DNA of 17,690 bases from Candidatus Levyibacteriota bacterium. GTDB lineage: Bacteria > Patescibacteriota > Microgenomatia > Levybacterales > UBA12049. Of the stretch, positions 6,701-13,277 are shown in pieces; position 1 is the stretch's first letter, and every line of letters starts with the position of its first letter. Below the pieces are notes generated by a model, which searched no databases, was not told the DNA's origin, and saw nothing but the letters and a program-made list of their open reading frames with translations. The stretch spans positions 1 to 17,690 of the forward strand of contig JACQKR010000041.1 in the NCBI GenBank assembly GCA_016204425.1, read 5' to 3'. The position numbers and the translations under genes were made by a program.

Positions 6701-6708
6701 TGTTGCAT

Positions 6709-9633
6709 ATGTTTAAGCCTGTTTCGCCAAAGGTAGAGTTTCCAAAACTCGAGGAAGAAATCCTCACGTATTGGAAAAAGAATAAGATTTTTGAGAAGTC
6801 TGTAACTTCACGTCCGGAAAATAAAAAATGGACGTTTCTTGACGGACCGCCATTTATTACCGGCATGCCACATTACGGAACACTCCTTGCGAGTCTGCCC
6901 AAAGACCTTTTCCCCAGGTTTAAAACAATGCAGGGATATAGGGTACGCCGTGTCTGGGGTTGGGACTGTCATGGATTACCTGCTGAAAACAAGGTCGAGA
7001 CAAAGTTAGGGTTGAAGTCAAAGCGGGAGATTGAGGAAAAAGTCGGAGTGAAGAAATTTATTGAAGAATGCAAGCTCTATGTCTCGGAAGTCTCAAGTGA
7101 GTGGGAATGGTATATCGATCACATCGGCCGCTGGGTTGATTTTAGAGACGCCTACAAAACCATGGATCGATCATACATGGAGACAGTGATGTGGGTTTTT
7201 AAGCAAATGTATGACAAAGGATATATTTACAAAGGACTTCGTGTCTCACTCTATTGTCCGCATTGCGCAACGCCAATCTCCAATTTTGAAGTAGCGATGG
7301 ATGCTGATAACTACAAAGAAGTGCAAGATGCTGCAACGATATACAAATATCCGCTAAAAGACGAAAAGGATACATTTATCCTGGCGTGGTCAACAACGCC
7401 CTGGAACAAAATCGTCACTCCCGCACTTGCAGTGAATCCAAAACTGACTTACGTGAAGGTGAAAAAAGATGCGGAATTCTACATTTTGGCAAAGTCTACT
7501 TTAAAGATATTAAATAAAGAAAGTCATCCTGAACCCATGCCGCACGTTGTGCCGCAGGACTTTCAGCTTGATTCAGGATCTGACGAGATGCCGAAGCGAG
7601 TTCGGCATGACAAAAAAACATGGGATGAGTATGAAATTGTTGATGAATTCTTAGGTGAAAAACTCATAGGCAAAGAGTTTGTTCCACATTACGATTATTA
7701 CCGATCGAAGATTGGGAAAGATAAGAAAGCATTTATCGTAATAGGTGGTGATTTTGTGACAGCTGAGGAAGGGACCGGTGTGGTGACGATTGCTGCCTAT
7801 GGTGAGGAGGATCTGAAAGCCATGCAAGAGCAGGGTATTCATATCGAGATGCATTTGGATGATGAAGGGACGATAAAAGAAGATGTGCCGTTATTCGGGG
7901 GAATGTACTATCTAAAGGCAAATAAATTTGTTAATGATGATCTTGCAAAACGAGGACGTATCTACAAAGACGAGATGCTTCCGCACAACGTGCCGCTTTG
8001 CTGGCGATGTCACACACGGCTTTACTATGGTCCGCAGGACGCATGGTATGTGAATATACAGAAATTAAAACCTCTTTTGAAAGAGACGAATGAAGCCGTC
8101 AATTGGTTTCCAAAACATTTTAAATATGGCAGATTTCTCAAAAGTCTTGAAAACGCTCCTGATTGGAATATATCCCGTTCCCGTTATTGGGGATCTCCTG
8201 TTCCCGTTTGGGAGTGCCGAAGGTGTGGAGAACGATTTGTTCCGGGATCAATAGCTGAGCTTGAAGAAGCCTCGGGACAAAAGATAACGGACTTGCATAA
8301 ACCGGATATAGATGAGGTTATCGTTACGTGTAAAAAGTGTGGCAAAAAAGCTCACAGGGTTCCTGAAGTTCTTGATAGTTGGATTGAAGCGGGAAGTGCA
8401 TCGTTTGCAGAACGACATTTTCCTTTCAGTAACGCGAAGCTTGAAGAGTTTTTTCCTCCTGATTTTATCGTCGAATATACGGGACAAATACGGGCGTGGT
8501 TTTATGTTGTCCATGTGATAGCAGGGGCATTATATAAATCTCAAGGCTTCAAAAATGTTGCGGTCACCGGTGTAATTTTGGGAACAGATGGGAGGAAGAT
8601 GAGCAAGAATTACGGCAACTATCCCGATCCAAAAGAACTTTTGCAAAAATATGGAGGTGATGCACTTCGCCTCTACCTTATGGGTTCACCGATTATGCAC
8701 GGGGAAGATATCCTCATTTCTGAAGAGCATTACAGGAATCAAGTCAGAGGGATGATGCTTATTCTCTGGAATGTGTATAATTTTTTTCTGACGTATGTGA
8801 ATGTCGATTCATGGAGTCCGCAAACAAGAAATGCAAAGCAAAAATCGAAAAATATATTAGATCAGTGGATTCTTTCTTTACTACATAAGCTTATTAAGGG
8901 AGTAACGGATGATCTTGAGAATTTTGATACGGTAAATGCAATCGCAAAAGTACAAAAATTTGTCGATGAATTTTCAACATGGTACATCAGGCGAAGTAGG
9001 GATAGAGTCGGTCAAACAGCTGATGATAAGGAAGATAAGCAGTCGTTTTATGAGACAAGCTACGAAGTTCTTGTGACGATGACGAAACTTCTGGCTCCGA
9101 TAATTCCGTTTTTCGCAGAAGCTGTCTATCGGAATTTAACAGATGAAGAATCTGTACATTTGACAGATTGGCCAACGTTTGATAAGTCTCTCATAGATGA
9201 TGAGTTGGAAAAAGAGATGTATGCAGCAAGGGAGATTGTCGAGCTGGTACATGCAAAAAGAAAAGAACTACAAATAAAAGTAAAGCAACCGCTGCAATCT
9301 TTATCAATCATTTCTCCAGTTGCAATTTCAGGAGATATAAAACGTTTAATTGCAGAAGAGGTGAATATAAAAGACGTTACCGTTTCTTCTGGTGAGCAGC
9401 TTTCATTAAAAGAGCTGGACACGACAATTACACAGGGTTTGAAAGAAGAAGGGTTGGCCAGAGAGATCATTCGATCAATCCAGGAGGAACGAAAGAAGAT
9501 GGGAACCAGTGTCTCAGAGCAGATCGATGCTCAACTATCCTCCTGGCCGGAGGCATTCACGGAATATATTAAAAAACAGGCACTTATCAGAACGCTCTCA
9601 AAAGGCGATACTCTCCAGGTAACAAAAGTATGA
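6709..9633 (+). CDS. ileS: Isoleucyl-tRNA synthetase (archaeal/eukaryotic-like type)
   Basis: This class Ia synthetase charges tRNA-Ile with isoleucine. The 974-aa protein has the HIGH-equivalent HYGT (55-58) within DGPPFITGMPHYGT, the WGWDCHGLPAE segment, the editing (CP1) domain starting near AWSTTPWN, SRSRYWGSPVPVW, and KMSKN (630-634) in place of KMSKS. Cys pairs (CPHC, CWRC, CRRCG, CKKCG) suggest zinc-binding ribbons. The anticodon-binding domain follows from about 720. The overall pattern is the long, mupirocin-insensitive archaeal/eukaryotic type common in CPR bacteria. Two oddities lie in the editing domain. About 30 residues (272-301) are encoded by a palindromic repeat. The usual GTGxVHxAPxxGxDD motif reads GTGVVTIAAYGEED, with Thr360 in place of His and the Pro missing. 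The stop overlaps rodA by 4 bp. Confidence 0.96.
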   Translation: MFKPVSPKVEFPKLEEEILTYWKKNKIFEKSVTSRPENKKWTFLDGPPFITGMPHYGTLLASLPKDLFPRFKTMQGYRVRRVWGWDCHGLPAENKVETKLGLKSKREIEEKVGVKKFIEECKLYVSEVSSEWEWYIDHIGRWVDFRDAYKTMDRSYMETVMWVFKQMYDKGYIYKGLRVSLYCPHCATPISNFEVAMDADNYKEVQDAATIYKYPLKDEKDTFILAWSTTPWNKIVTPALAVNPKLTYVKVKKDAEFYILAKSTLKILNKESHPEPMPHVVPQDFQLDSGSDEMPKRVRHDKKTWDEYEIVDEFLGEKLIGKEFVPHYDYYRSKIGKDKKAFIVIGGDFVTAEEGTGVVTIAAYGEEDLKAMQEQGIHIEMHLDDEGTIKEDVPLFGGMYYLKANKFVNDDLAKRGRIYKDEMLPHNVPLCWRCHTRLYYGPQDAWYVNIQKLKPLLKETNEAVNWFPKHFKYGRFLKSLENAPDWNISRSRYWGSPVPVWECRRCGERFVPGSIAELEEASGQKITDLHKPDIDEVIVTCKKCGKKAHRVPEVLDSWIEAGSASFAERHFPFSNAKLEEFFPPDFIVEYTGQIRAWFYVVHVIAGALYKSQGFKNVAVTGVILGTDGRKMSKNYGNYPDPKELLQKYGGDALRLYLMGSPIMHGEDILISEEHYRNQVRGMMLILWNVYNFFLTYVNVDSWSPQTRNAKQKSKNILDQWILSLLHKLIKGVTDDLENFDTVNAIAKVQKFVDEFSTWYIRRSRDRVGQTADDKEDKQSFYETSYEVLVTMTKLLAPIIPFFAEAVYRNLTDEESVHLTDWPTFDKSLIDDELEKEMYAAREIVELVHAKRKELQIKVKQPLQSLSIISPVAISGDIKRLIAEEVNIKDVTVSSGEQLSLKELDTTITQGLKEEGLAREIIRSIQEERKKMGTSVSEQIDAQLSSWPEAFTEYIKKQALIRTLSKGDTLQVTKV
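7523..7611. repeat. Palindromic repeat element inserted in frame in ileS
   Basis: This 89-bp segment has nested inverted repeats. The ends are GTCAT (7523-7527) and ATGAC (7607-7611). ATCCTGAA (7526-7533) pairs with TTCAGGAT (7572-7579). ATGCCGAA (7588-7595) and TTCGGCAT (7601-7608) form an 8-bp hairpin with a 5-nt loop. It encodes residues 272-301 of IleRS, between KSTLKIL and DEYEIVDEF, where other synthetases have a short connection. The words CATCCTGAA and TTCAGGATCT with a C/G-rich hairpin resemble short dispersed palindromic repeats seen in many bacterial genomes. That it is mobile or repeated elsewhere in this genome is inference. Confidence 0.7.
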
Positions 9634-10712
9634 TGCGAAGCCATGCCCTACAGATTGACTGGAGCTTGCTCATCCCGGTAATCATTCTCGTCGTATTCGG
9701 TCTTGTGACGTTGCTTTCTGTCAATCCGTTATTTTTCCGTAATCAATTGGTATTTTTATTAATTTCCTTAGTGCTTTTTTTCTTCATCTCTCAAATGAAC
9801 TACAAAACACTTCAAGCCTTTGCGGTCCCGCTCTATATTTTTTCCGTACTGTTGCTGCTTATCGTGTTGTTCATCGGATTTGAAAGCAGGGGTGCTGTCC
9901 GGTGGGTTACCGTATTCGGGATAAGCATTCAGTTCTCAGAAATATTGAAACCTGTGTTAGCATTGTCGTTTGCTGGATTTCTGACGAATACAGAAGCCCG
10001 GTCATTCAAGCTTTTTCTGAAAATTATCATTTTTCTAGTGCCAATTGTGATTGCTATCGCCTTGCAGCCCGACTTAGGGAATGCACTCATTTATATCGGC
10101 GTTGCACTCATGACGCTTATGGTGTTCGGCTTTCCGATCAGTTGGTTTGTTTATTGTACTATTCCCTTTCTTATCATGTCCCCTTTCTTATGGACGTTGC
10201 TGCATGATTATCAAAAGCAGCGTTTACTTACCTTTATTCATCCGACAAACGATCCTCTCGGAACATCGTATAACGTTATTCAGGCAGTGATTGCCGTTGG
10301 ATCCGGAATGTTTCTTGGGAAAGGGCTTGGGGAAAGTACGCAGTCGGGACTGCGTTTTCTGCCGGAACGGCATACAGATTTTATTTTTGCCACCCTTTCG
10401 GAAGGGTTAGGTTTTGTCGGATCATTTATGGTGCTCCTTCTGTTTGTTATTCTGTTTTATAAAATATTTTCGATCTATCAACATGCGACTGATGAATTTG
10501 GGAAGCTCTTTGCCGTATGTGCGTTTTGTTTTCTGATCATTCATTTTTTCATCAATGTCGGTATGAATCTGGGGCTGTTGCCTATTGTCGGCGTCACGCT
10601 TCCGTTCGTTTCTTTCGGCGGAAGCTCCCTGCTTTCCAATTTTATTTTTCTTGGCATTCTTTCCTCAATCAGCACTGCCTTCAAAGAGCGGAGAGTGCTG
10701 GAAATACGCTGA
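9630..10712 (+). CDS. rodA: SEDS peptidoglycan glycosyltransferase, RodA/FtsW family
   Basis: This is a polytopic membrane enzyme that polymerises lipid II into peptidoglycan glycan strands, working with a class B PBP. The 360-aa protein has about ten hydrophobic segments and the family motifs SRGAVRW (86-92), IQFSEILKP (100-108), LQPDLGNALI (145-154), KQRLLTFIHPTNDPLGTSYNVIQA (196-219), the LPERHTDFIFATLSEGLGF segment (244-262) and NVGMNLGLLPIVGVTLPFVSFGGSSLLSNF near the end. Asp250 in RHTDF corresponds to the essential catalytic Asp of RodA. The short loops and the F-x-x-P-T-N-D-P pattern favour RodA over FtsW, though in a CPR genome one SEDS protein could serve both elongation and division. 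ATG 9630 overlaps the ileS stop, and AGGT at 9617-9620 is a Shine-Dalgarno candidate. Confidence 0.93.
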   Translation: MMRSHALQIDWSLLIPVIILVVFGLVTLLSVNPLFFRNQLVFLLISLVLFFFISQMNYKTLQAFAVPLYIFSVLLLLIVLFIGFESRGAVRWVTVFGISIQFSEILKPVLALSFAGFLTNTEARSFKLFLKIIIFLVPIVIAIALQPDLGNALIYIGVALMTLMVFGFPISWFVYCTIPFLIMSPFLWTLLHDYQKQRLLTFIHPTNDPLGTSYNVIQAVIAVGSGMFLGKGLGESTQSGLRFLPERHTDFIFATLSEGLGFVGSFMVLLLFVILFYKIFSIYQHATDEFGKLFAVCAFCFLIIHFFINVGMNLGLLPIVGVTLPFVSFGGSSLLSNFIFLGILSSISTAFKERRVLEIR

Positions 10713-10727
10713 AGCTTCTGGTATAAT
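10699..10727 (+). promoter_or_regulatory. Promoter of rplU
   Basis: TGGAAA (10699-10704, weak -35), a 17-bp spacer and TATAAT (10722-10727) with TGG directly before it, making a perfect extended -10. The -35 lies within the last codons of rodA and the -10 just after its stop. ATG 10737 is 9 nt downstream, so the transcript would have at most a few leader bases. Confidence 0.65.
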
Positions 10728-10736
10728 TACCCAATT

Positions 10737-11186
10737 ATGAAATACGCTATCATACGGACCGGCGGGAAGCAGTATAAAGTGAACGAAGGGGACATTATTA
10801 CAGTCGAAAGATTGAGTGTAAAGCCAAATGAATCGGTAACGTTCTCTGAAGTACTTCTCTATACGGCTGATGGTACAGTGAAAGTCGGTAATCCACTCGT
10901 TGCGAATATGACTGTCTCAGGAAAAGTACTTGACAATGTGCGGGGTGAGAAAATCCGGGTATCAAAATATAAAGCGAAAGTACGGTACAGAAGGGTCCAT
11001 GGACATAGGCAGGCATTAAGCACGGTGCAAATCGAGACTATTGGTACTGTAGGCGCGAAAAAGGCAGCTGCAGCATCAGAAAAACAGTCAACCCGCCCAT
11101 CGGCCAGCCTCGCCGTGGCTAGGCGGGCGAGGCAGGCAGAAAAAGCTGTACCGGTAAAGAAACGCACGACGAAAAAGACTGCTTGA
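10737..11186 (+). CDS. rplU: 50S ribosomal protein L21 with C-terminal extension
   Basis: L21 binds 23S rRNA (domains II and VI) together with L20 in the large subunit. Residues 1-103 are a normal L21: MKYAIIRTGGKQYKVNEGD, the VGNP segment, then KIRVSKYKAKVRYRRVHGHRQ and LSTVQIETIG. The remaining ~46 residues are a basic, low-complexity tail (AKKAAAASEKQSTRP, RARQAEKAVPVKKRTTKKTA). In the middle of that tail, residues 123-134 are encoded by a GC-rich palindrome that looks like an inserted repeat. The gene starts almost at its transcription start. rpmA, its usual partner, follows but is separated by 134 bp with its own promoter, so the classic rplU-rpmA operon is at least partly uncoupled here. 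Confidence 0.96.
   Translation: MKYAIIRTGGKQYKVNEGDIITVERLSVKPNESVTFSEVLLYTADGTVKVGNPLVANMTVSGKVLDNVRGEKIRVSKYKAKVRYRRVHGHRQALSTVQIETIGTVGAKKAAAASEKQSTRPSASLAVARRARQAEKAVPVKKRTTKKTA
11103..11137. repeat. GC-rich palindromic repeat inside the rplU tail
   Basis: GCC, A, GCCTCGCC (11107-11114), an 11-nt loop, GGCGAGGC (11126-11133), A and GGC form a 35-bp imperfect palindrome: an 8-bp stem, one A-A mismatch and three more pairs. Its composition is far more GC-rich than the surrounding rplU tail. It encodes residues 123-134 (ASLAVARRARQA) in the non-conserved extension. The flanking bases 11093-11102 are also GC-rich and may belong to the element. Confidence 0.65.
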
Positions 11187-11204
11187 TCCCGATTTGATCG
11201 GGAT
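11186..11204 (+). terminator. Hairpin at the rplU stop (possible terminator)
   Basis: ATCCCGAT (11186-11193), loop TTG and ATCGGGAT (11197-11204) form a perfect 8-bp stem that begins on the last base of the rplU stop codon. It is not followed by a U-tract, so it may act as an RNA 3'-end stabiliser or imperfect terminator between rplU and the separate rpmA promoter. Confidence 0.4.
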
Positions 11205-11226
11205 TGACCACCGGATAATTCGGGAC

Positions 11227-11255
11227 TTGACAGTTGTGAAAAGTTTTTCTATGAT
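11227..11255 (+). promoter_or_regulatory. Promoter of rpmA-parB
   Basis: A perfect TTGACA (11227-11232), a 17-bp spacer and TATGAT (11250-11255) form one of the strongest promoter matches in the window. The predicted start is about 11262, leaving a leader of about 59 nt before the rpmA ATG, unlike the near-leaderless genes around it. The spacer contains GTGAAAA, and its complement TTTTCAC occurs twice just downstream. Confidence 0.7.
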
Positions 11256-11267
11256 AGTCGTGTTTTC

Positions 11268-11305
11268 ACCGCGTCAAACGCGGGCGCACCCGCGTCCGAC
11301 GCGGT
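11268..11305 (+). promoter_or_regulatory. Structured 5' leader hairpin of rpmA
   Basis: ACCGCGTC (11268-11275) pairs with GACGCGGT (11298-11305). Inside, after a symmetric 2x2 internal loop, ACGCGGG (11278-11284) pairs with CCCGCGT (11289-11295) around a 4-nt loop. This gives 15 almost all G-C/A-T Watson-Crick pairs in 38 nt. The hairpin lies wholly within the predicted rpmA leader and ends 15 nt before the ATG, with no Shine-Dalgarno in between. No poly-U follows, so it does not look like a terminator. A regulatory leader (for example ribosomal-protein feedback) or an mRNA stabiliser is possible. Confidence 0.65.
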
Positions 11306-11320
11306 TTTCACAAGACTACT

Positions 11321-11572
11321 ATGGCACATACAAAAGCACAAGGATCGGTAAAAGGAAATAGAGACTCACGGGCCAAACGGCTTGGTGTGAAGCTCTATGG
11401 CGGACAAAAAGCCATCAACGGAAATATTATCATTCGCCAGAAGGGAACGAAGTTTCATCCGGGAGTTGGTGTTTCCATGGGGAAAGATTATACAATTTAC
11501 GCTGTCGTTGATGGAACTGTCGCATTTAAGCAATCGCGCGGGAAAAAAGTAGTTGAGGTAGTAAATGGATAA
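11321..11572 (+). CDS. rpmA: 50S ribosomal protein L27
   Basis: L27 sits near the peptidyl transferase centre, with its N-terminal tail reaching the tRNA acceptor ends. The 83-aa sequence has the full family pattern: AHTKAQGSVKGNRDSRAKRLGVK, YGGQKAINGNIIIRQKGTKFHPG and GVSMGKDYTIYAVVDGTVAF. The N-terminus begins directly with Met-Ala-His, so the cleavable extension found in Firmicutes L27 is absent. The second half is the beta-barrel. The gene is preceded by a strong promoter and a structured leader, and its last 8 bp overlap the parB start, so L27 and ParB are co-expressed. Confidence 0.97.
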   Translation: MAHTKAQGSVKGNRDSRAKRLGVKLYGGQKAINGNIIIRQKGTKFHPGVGVSMGKDYTIYAVVDGTVAFKQSRGKKVVEVVNG

Positions 11573-12434
11573 AAAAGAAGAACGAATTTTCGAGCTGGAA
11601 ACAAATCAACTTCAATCAAATCCTTTGCAGCCTCGTGGAGTGATTCTTCAGGAGTCGCTTACTGATCTCGTTGAGTCAATCCGTGAACAAGGAATCCTCG
11701 AGCCTATTGTCGTTGCAAAAACACCCGCCGGGTATCAAATCATCGCCGGGGAGAGGCGCTGGCGTGCAGCAAAGATTCTTGGCCTTTCTCATGTACCTGT
11801 CGTCGTCAAAGAGACAACGCCGCAAGGTATGCTGGAAATGTCAATTGTTGAGAATGTTCAGCGGGAAGACCTCAATCCGATTGAGCGCGCCTTGGCATAT
11901 AAGCGACTGATCGATGAATTCGGTCTGGGCACAAACGAAGTTGCAAAAAGGGTTGGGAAAAGTGCGCCAACAGTCTCCAACACGATCCGCCTTTTGACAT
12001 TACCCGATGCGATTAAAGATGCACTTGTCGCAGGGGTCATTTCTGAAGGGCATGTGCGTCCTTTGATATCGCTTGGTGATCCAAAGCTTATGCTTGAGGT
12101 ATTCAAGAAAATCCTTCGGGACAATAGTACCGTTAGACAAACAGAGGAAATCGCACGGCAAATTAAAGGGGACGTGCAAAAGAAAGAACCTACTCAGCAG
12201 AAAGAACGATTATGGGTGCCGGAACAGGATGCAATGGCGAAGGATATTAAGGATAAATATTCGTATGACGACGTAAGGATCATACAAACAAGCAAGCTGG
12301 CGCGAATGTCAATTGTTATTAAAGGCGATGTGAGTTTGACAACACAGAAAATTAAAGATATATACAAGATGTTGACGAATGAGGAAGCCCCTGTTGATGC
12401 TCCTACTGTCAAAACAGCAGATACCGCTAATTAA
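11565..12434 (+). CDS. parB: Chromosome partitioning protein ParB (Spo0J family)
   Basis: ParB is a CTP-dependent clamp that loads at parS sites and spreads to organise and segregate the origin region. The 289-aa protein has box I (NPLQPR, 19-24), box II GERRWRAAK (62-70) and box III ENVQREDLNPIE (96-107), which together form the CTP-binding N-terminal domain. A helix-turn-helix follows (about 122-145, TNEVAKRVGKSAPTVSNTIRLL) that reads parS. The C-terminal third carries a charged segment and a probable dimerisation helix region. GAGGT at 11555-11559, 5 nt before the ATG, is a good Shine-Dalgarno, consistent with an operon-internal gene. It overlaps rpmA by 8 bp. No parA and no clear parS site are visible in the window. 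Confidence 0.95.
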   Translation: MDKKEERIFELETNQLQSNPLQPRGVILQESLTDLVESIREQGILEPIVVAKTPAGYQIIAGERRWRAAKILGLSHVPVVVKETTPQGMLEMSIVENVQREDLNPIERALAYKRLIDEFGLGTNEVAKRVGKSAPTVSNTIRLLTLPDAIKDALVAGVISEGHVRPLISLGDPKLMLEVFKKILRDNSTVRQTEEIARQIKGDVQKKEPTQQKERLWVPEQDAMAKDIKDKYSYDDVRIIQTSKLARMSIVIKGDVSLTTQKIKDIYKMLTNEEAPVDAPTVKTADTAN

Positions 12435-12436
12435 GC

Positions 12437-13021
12437 TTATTTTTTGCTCTCCCCAAATGGATTGATAACTGCTCTCATGTTCGTTAGCGGCCAGTACACG
12501 TAAAATGATTTTCCGATAATATCTTCTCTTTTCAAGGGTCCCCATTCACGGGAGTCAGAACTGTACGGTCTATTGTCTCCCATAACGATATATTTGCCGG
12601 CAGGGACGAACACGTCCTCACCTTCCCGCATGAATGAGCCGCCAAATGTCCTCACGTCTGATGACAAATATTCACTTTCATCGAGTTGTCGTCCATTGAC
12701 AAATACGTATCCCTCCTGCAGCCTCACTGTGTCACCCGGGGTGCCAATGACGCGCTTGATAAAGTCTTTGTCGCGATCAGTTGGCGAACGAAACACGATA
12801 ACATCCCCCTTTTTCGGTGGTTCGAGGCGAAGTCCGATGAGATTGGTGAGGATATATTCTTTATTTTTAAACGTTGGAAACATCGAATCCCCGCTTACCT
12901 CAAAAGGCCGGAACAAGAATACATAGATGACGAGGAATATGGATGCTGCCAGAAGAATTGTTTGGATCGTGTCGACAAAAAATCCATAAATCTTCTTCAA
13001 AATATCCAAAGCTATTTCCAT
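12437..13021 (-). CDS. lepB: Signal peptidase I
   Basis: Signal peptidase I removes signal peptides from exported proteins at the outer face of the membrane. The 194-aa protein has one N-terminal membrane anchor (about 17-36). Catalytic Ser46 lies in SGDSMFPTF and the general-base Lys89 in KDFIKRVIGTPGD. The later conserved box is MGDNRPYSSDSREWGP (147-162). Size and single-anchor architecture match the Gram-positive-type enzymes. ATG 13021 is 6 nt after the proposed -10 box. The gene is convergent with parB with only 2 bp between stops and divergent from the tRNA-Val gene. The secreted YHYH-SNase nuclease encoded at 15682-14954 carries a signal peptide it could process. Confidence 0.96.
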   Translation of the reverse strand: MEIALDILKKIYGFFVDTIQTILLAASIFLVIYVFLFRPFEVSGDSMFPTFKNKEYILTNLIGLRLEPPKKGDVIVFRSPTDRDKDFIKRVIGTPGDTVRLQEGYVFVNGRQLDESEYLSSDVRTFGGSFMREGEDVFVPAGKYIVMGDNRPYSSDSREWGPLKREDIIGKSFYVYWPLTNMRAVINPFGESKK

Positions 13022-13027
13022 CCACTA

Positions 13028-13056
13028 ATTATTCGGGATTCACGCATATTTGTCAA
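13028..13056 (-). promoter_or_regulatory. Promoter of lepB
   Basis: On the minus strand a perfect TTGACA (13056 down to 13051), a 17-bp spacer and AATAAT (13033 down to 13028). The predicted start falls at the A of the lepB ATG, giving a leaderless mRNA. The -35 box occupies the same bases as the -35 of the divergent tRNA promoter. Confidence 0.65.
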
Positions 13057-13078
13057 CAGTGGGAGATTCTGATAAGAT
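13050..13078 (+). promoter_or_regulatory. Promoter of tRNA-Val
   Basis: TTGTCA (13050-13055), a 17-bp spacer and TAAGAT (13073-13078) with TGA before it as an extended -10. The predicted start is about 13085, a few bases before the mature tRNA 5' end at 13090. It overlaps head-to-head with the lepB promoter. Confidence 0.55.
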
Positions 13079-13089
13079 TATTGGAATTT

Positions 13090-13162
13090 GGACCCTTAGC
13101 TCAGTTGGTAGAGCGTTGCATTCACATTGCAAAGGTCAGAAGTTCGAGACTTCTAGGGTCCA
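13090..13162 (+). tRNA. tRNA-Val, anticodon CAC
   Basis: The 73-nt cloverleaf is complete. The acceptor stem GGACCCT (13090-13096) pairs with AGGGTCC (13155-13161), and A is the discriminator base. The D arm has stem GCTC/GAGC and loop AGTTGGTA. The anticodon stem TTGCA/TGCAA holds the 7-nt loop TTCACAT, giving anticodon CAC, which reads GUG valine codons. The T arm has stem AGAAG/CTTCT with loop TTCGAGA. The 3' CCA is not encoded, so a CCA-adding enzyme is needed. Confidence 0.96.
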
Positions 13163-13211
13163 CACGAAGCTAAAAACCTCTTTACAAATGTCCCATAGTA
13201 TGATATATTTA

Positions 13212-13232
13212 TAGCTTATAAGGCTAATTTTT
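13212..13232 (+). terminator. Weak hairpin with T-run downstream of tRNA-Val
   Basis: TAGC (13212-13215) and GCTA (13223-13226) flank a 7-nt AT-rich loop and run into ATTTTT. The stem is short, so this is at best a weak intrinsic terminator for the tRNA transcript. The core CTTATAAG is itself a perfect palindrome. Confidence 0.25.
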
Positions 13233-13239
13233 GAAGGTA

Positions 13240-13268
13240 TTCTCAAATATTGCTTCAACAAATAATAT
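13240..13268 (+). promoter_or_regulatory. Possible promoter of the SAM-like-domain gene
   Basis: TTCTCA (13240-13245, 4 of 6 matches to a -35), a 17-bp spacer and TAATAT (13263-13268). ATG 13278 is 9 nt downstream, matching the near-leaderless spacing of neighbouring genes. The region is very AT-rich, so chance matches are likely. Confidence 0.3.
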
Positions 13269-13277
13269 TATTCGATT

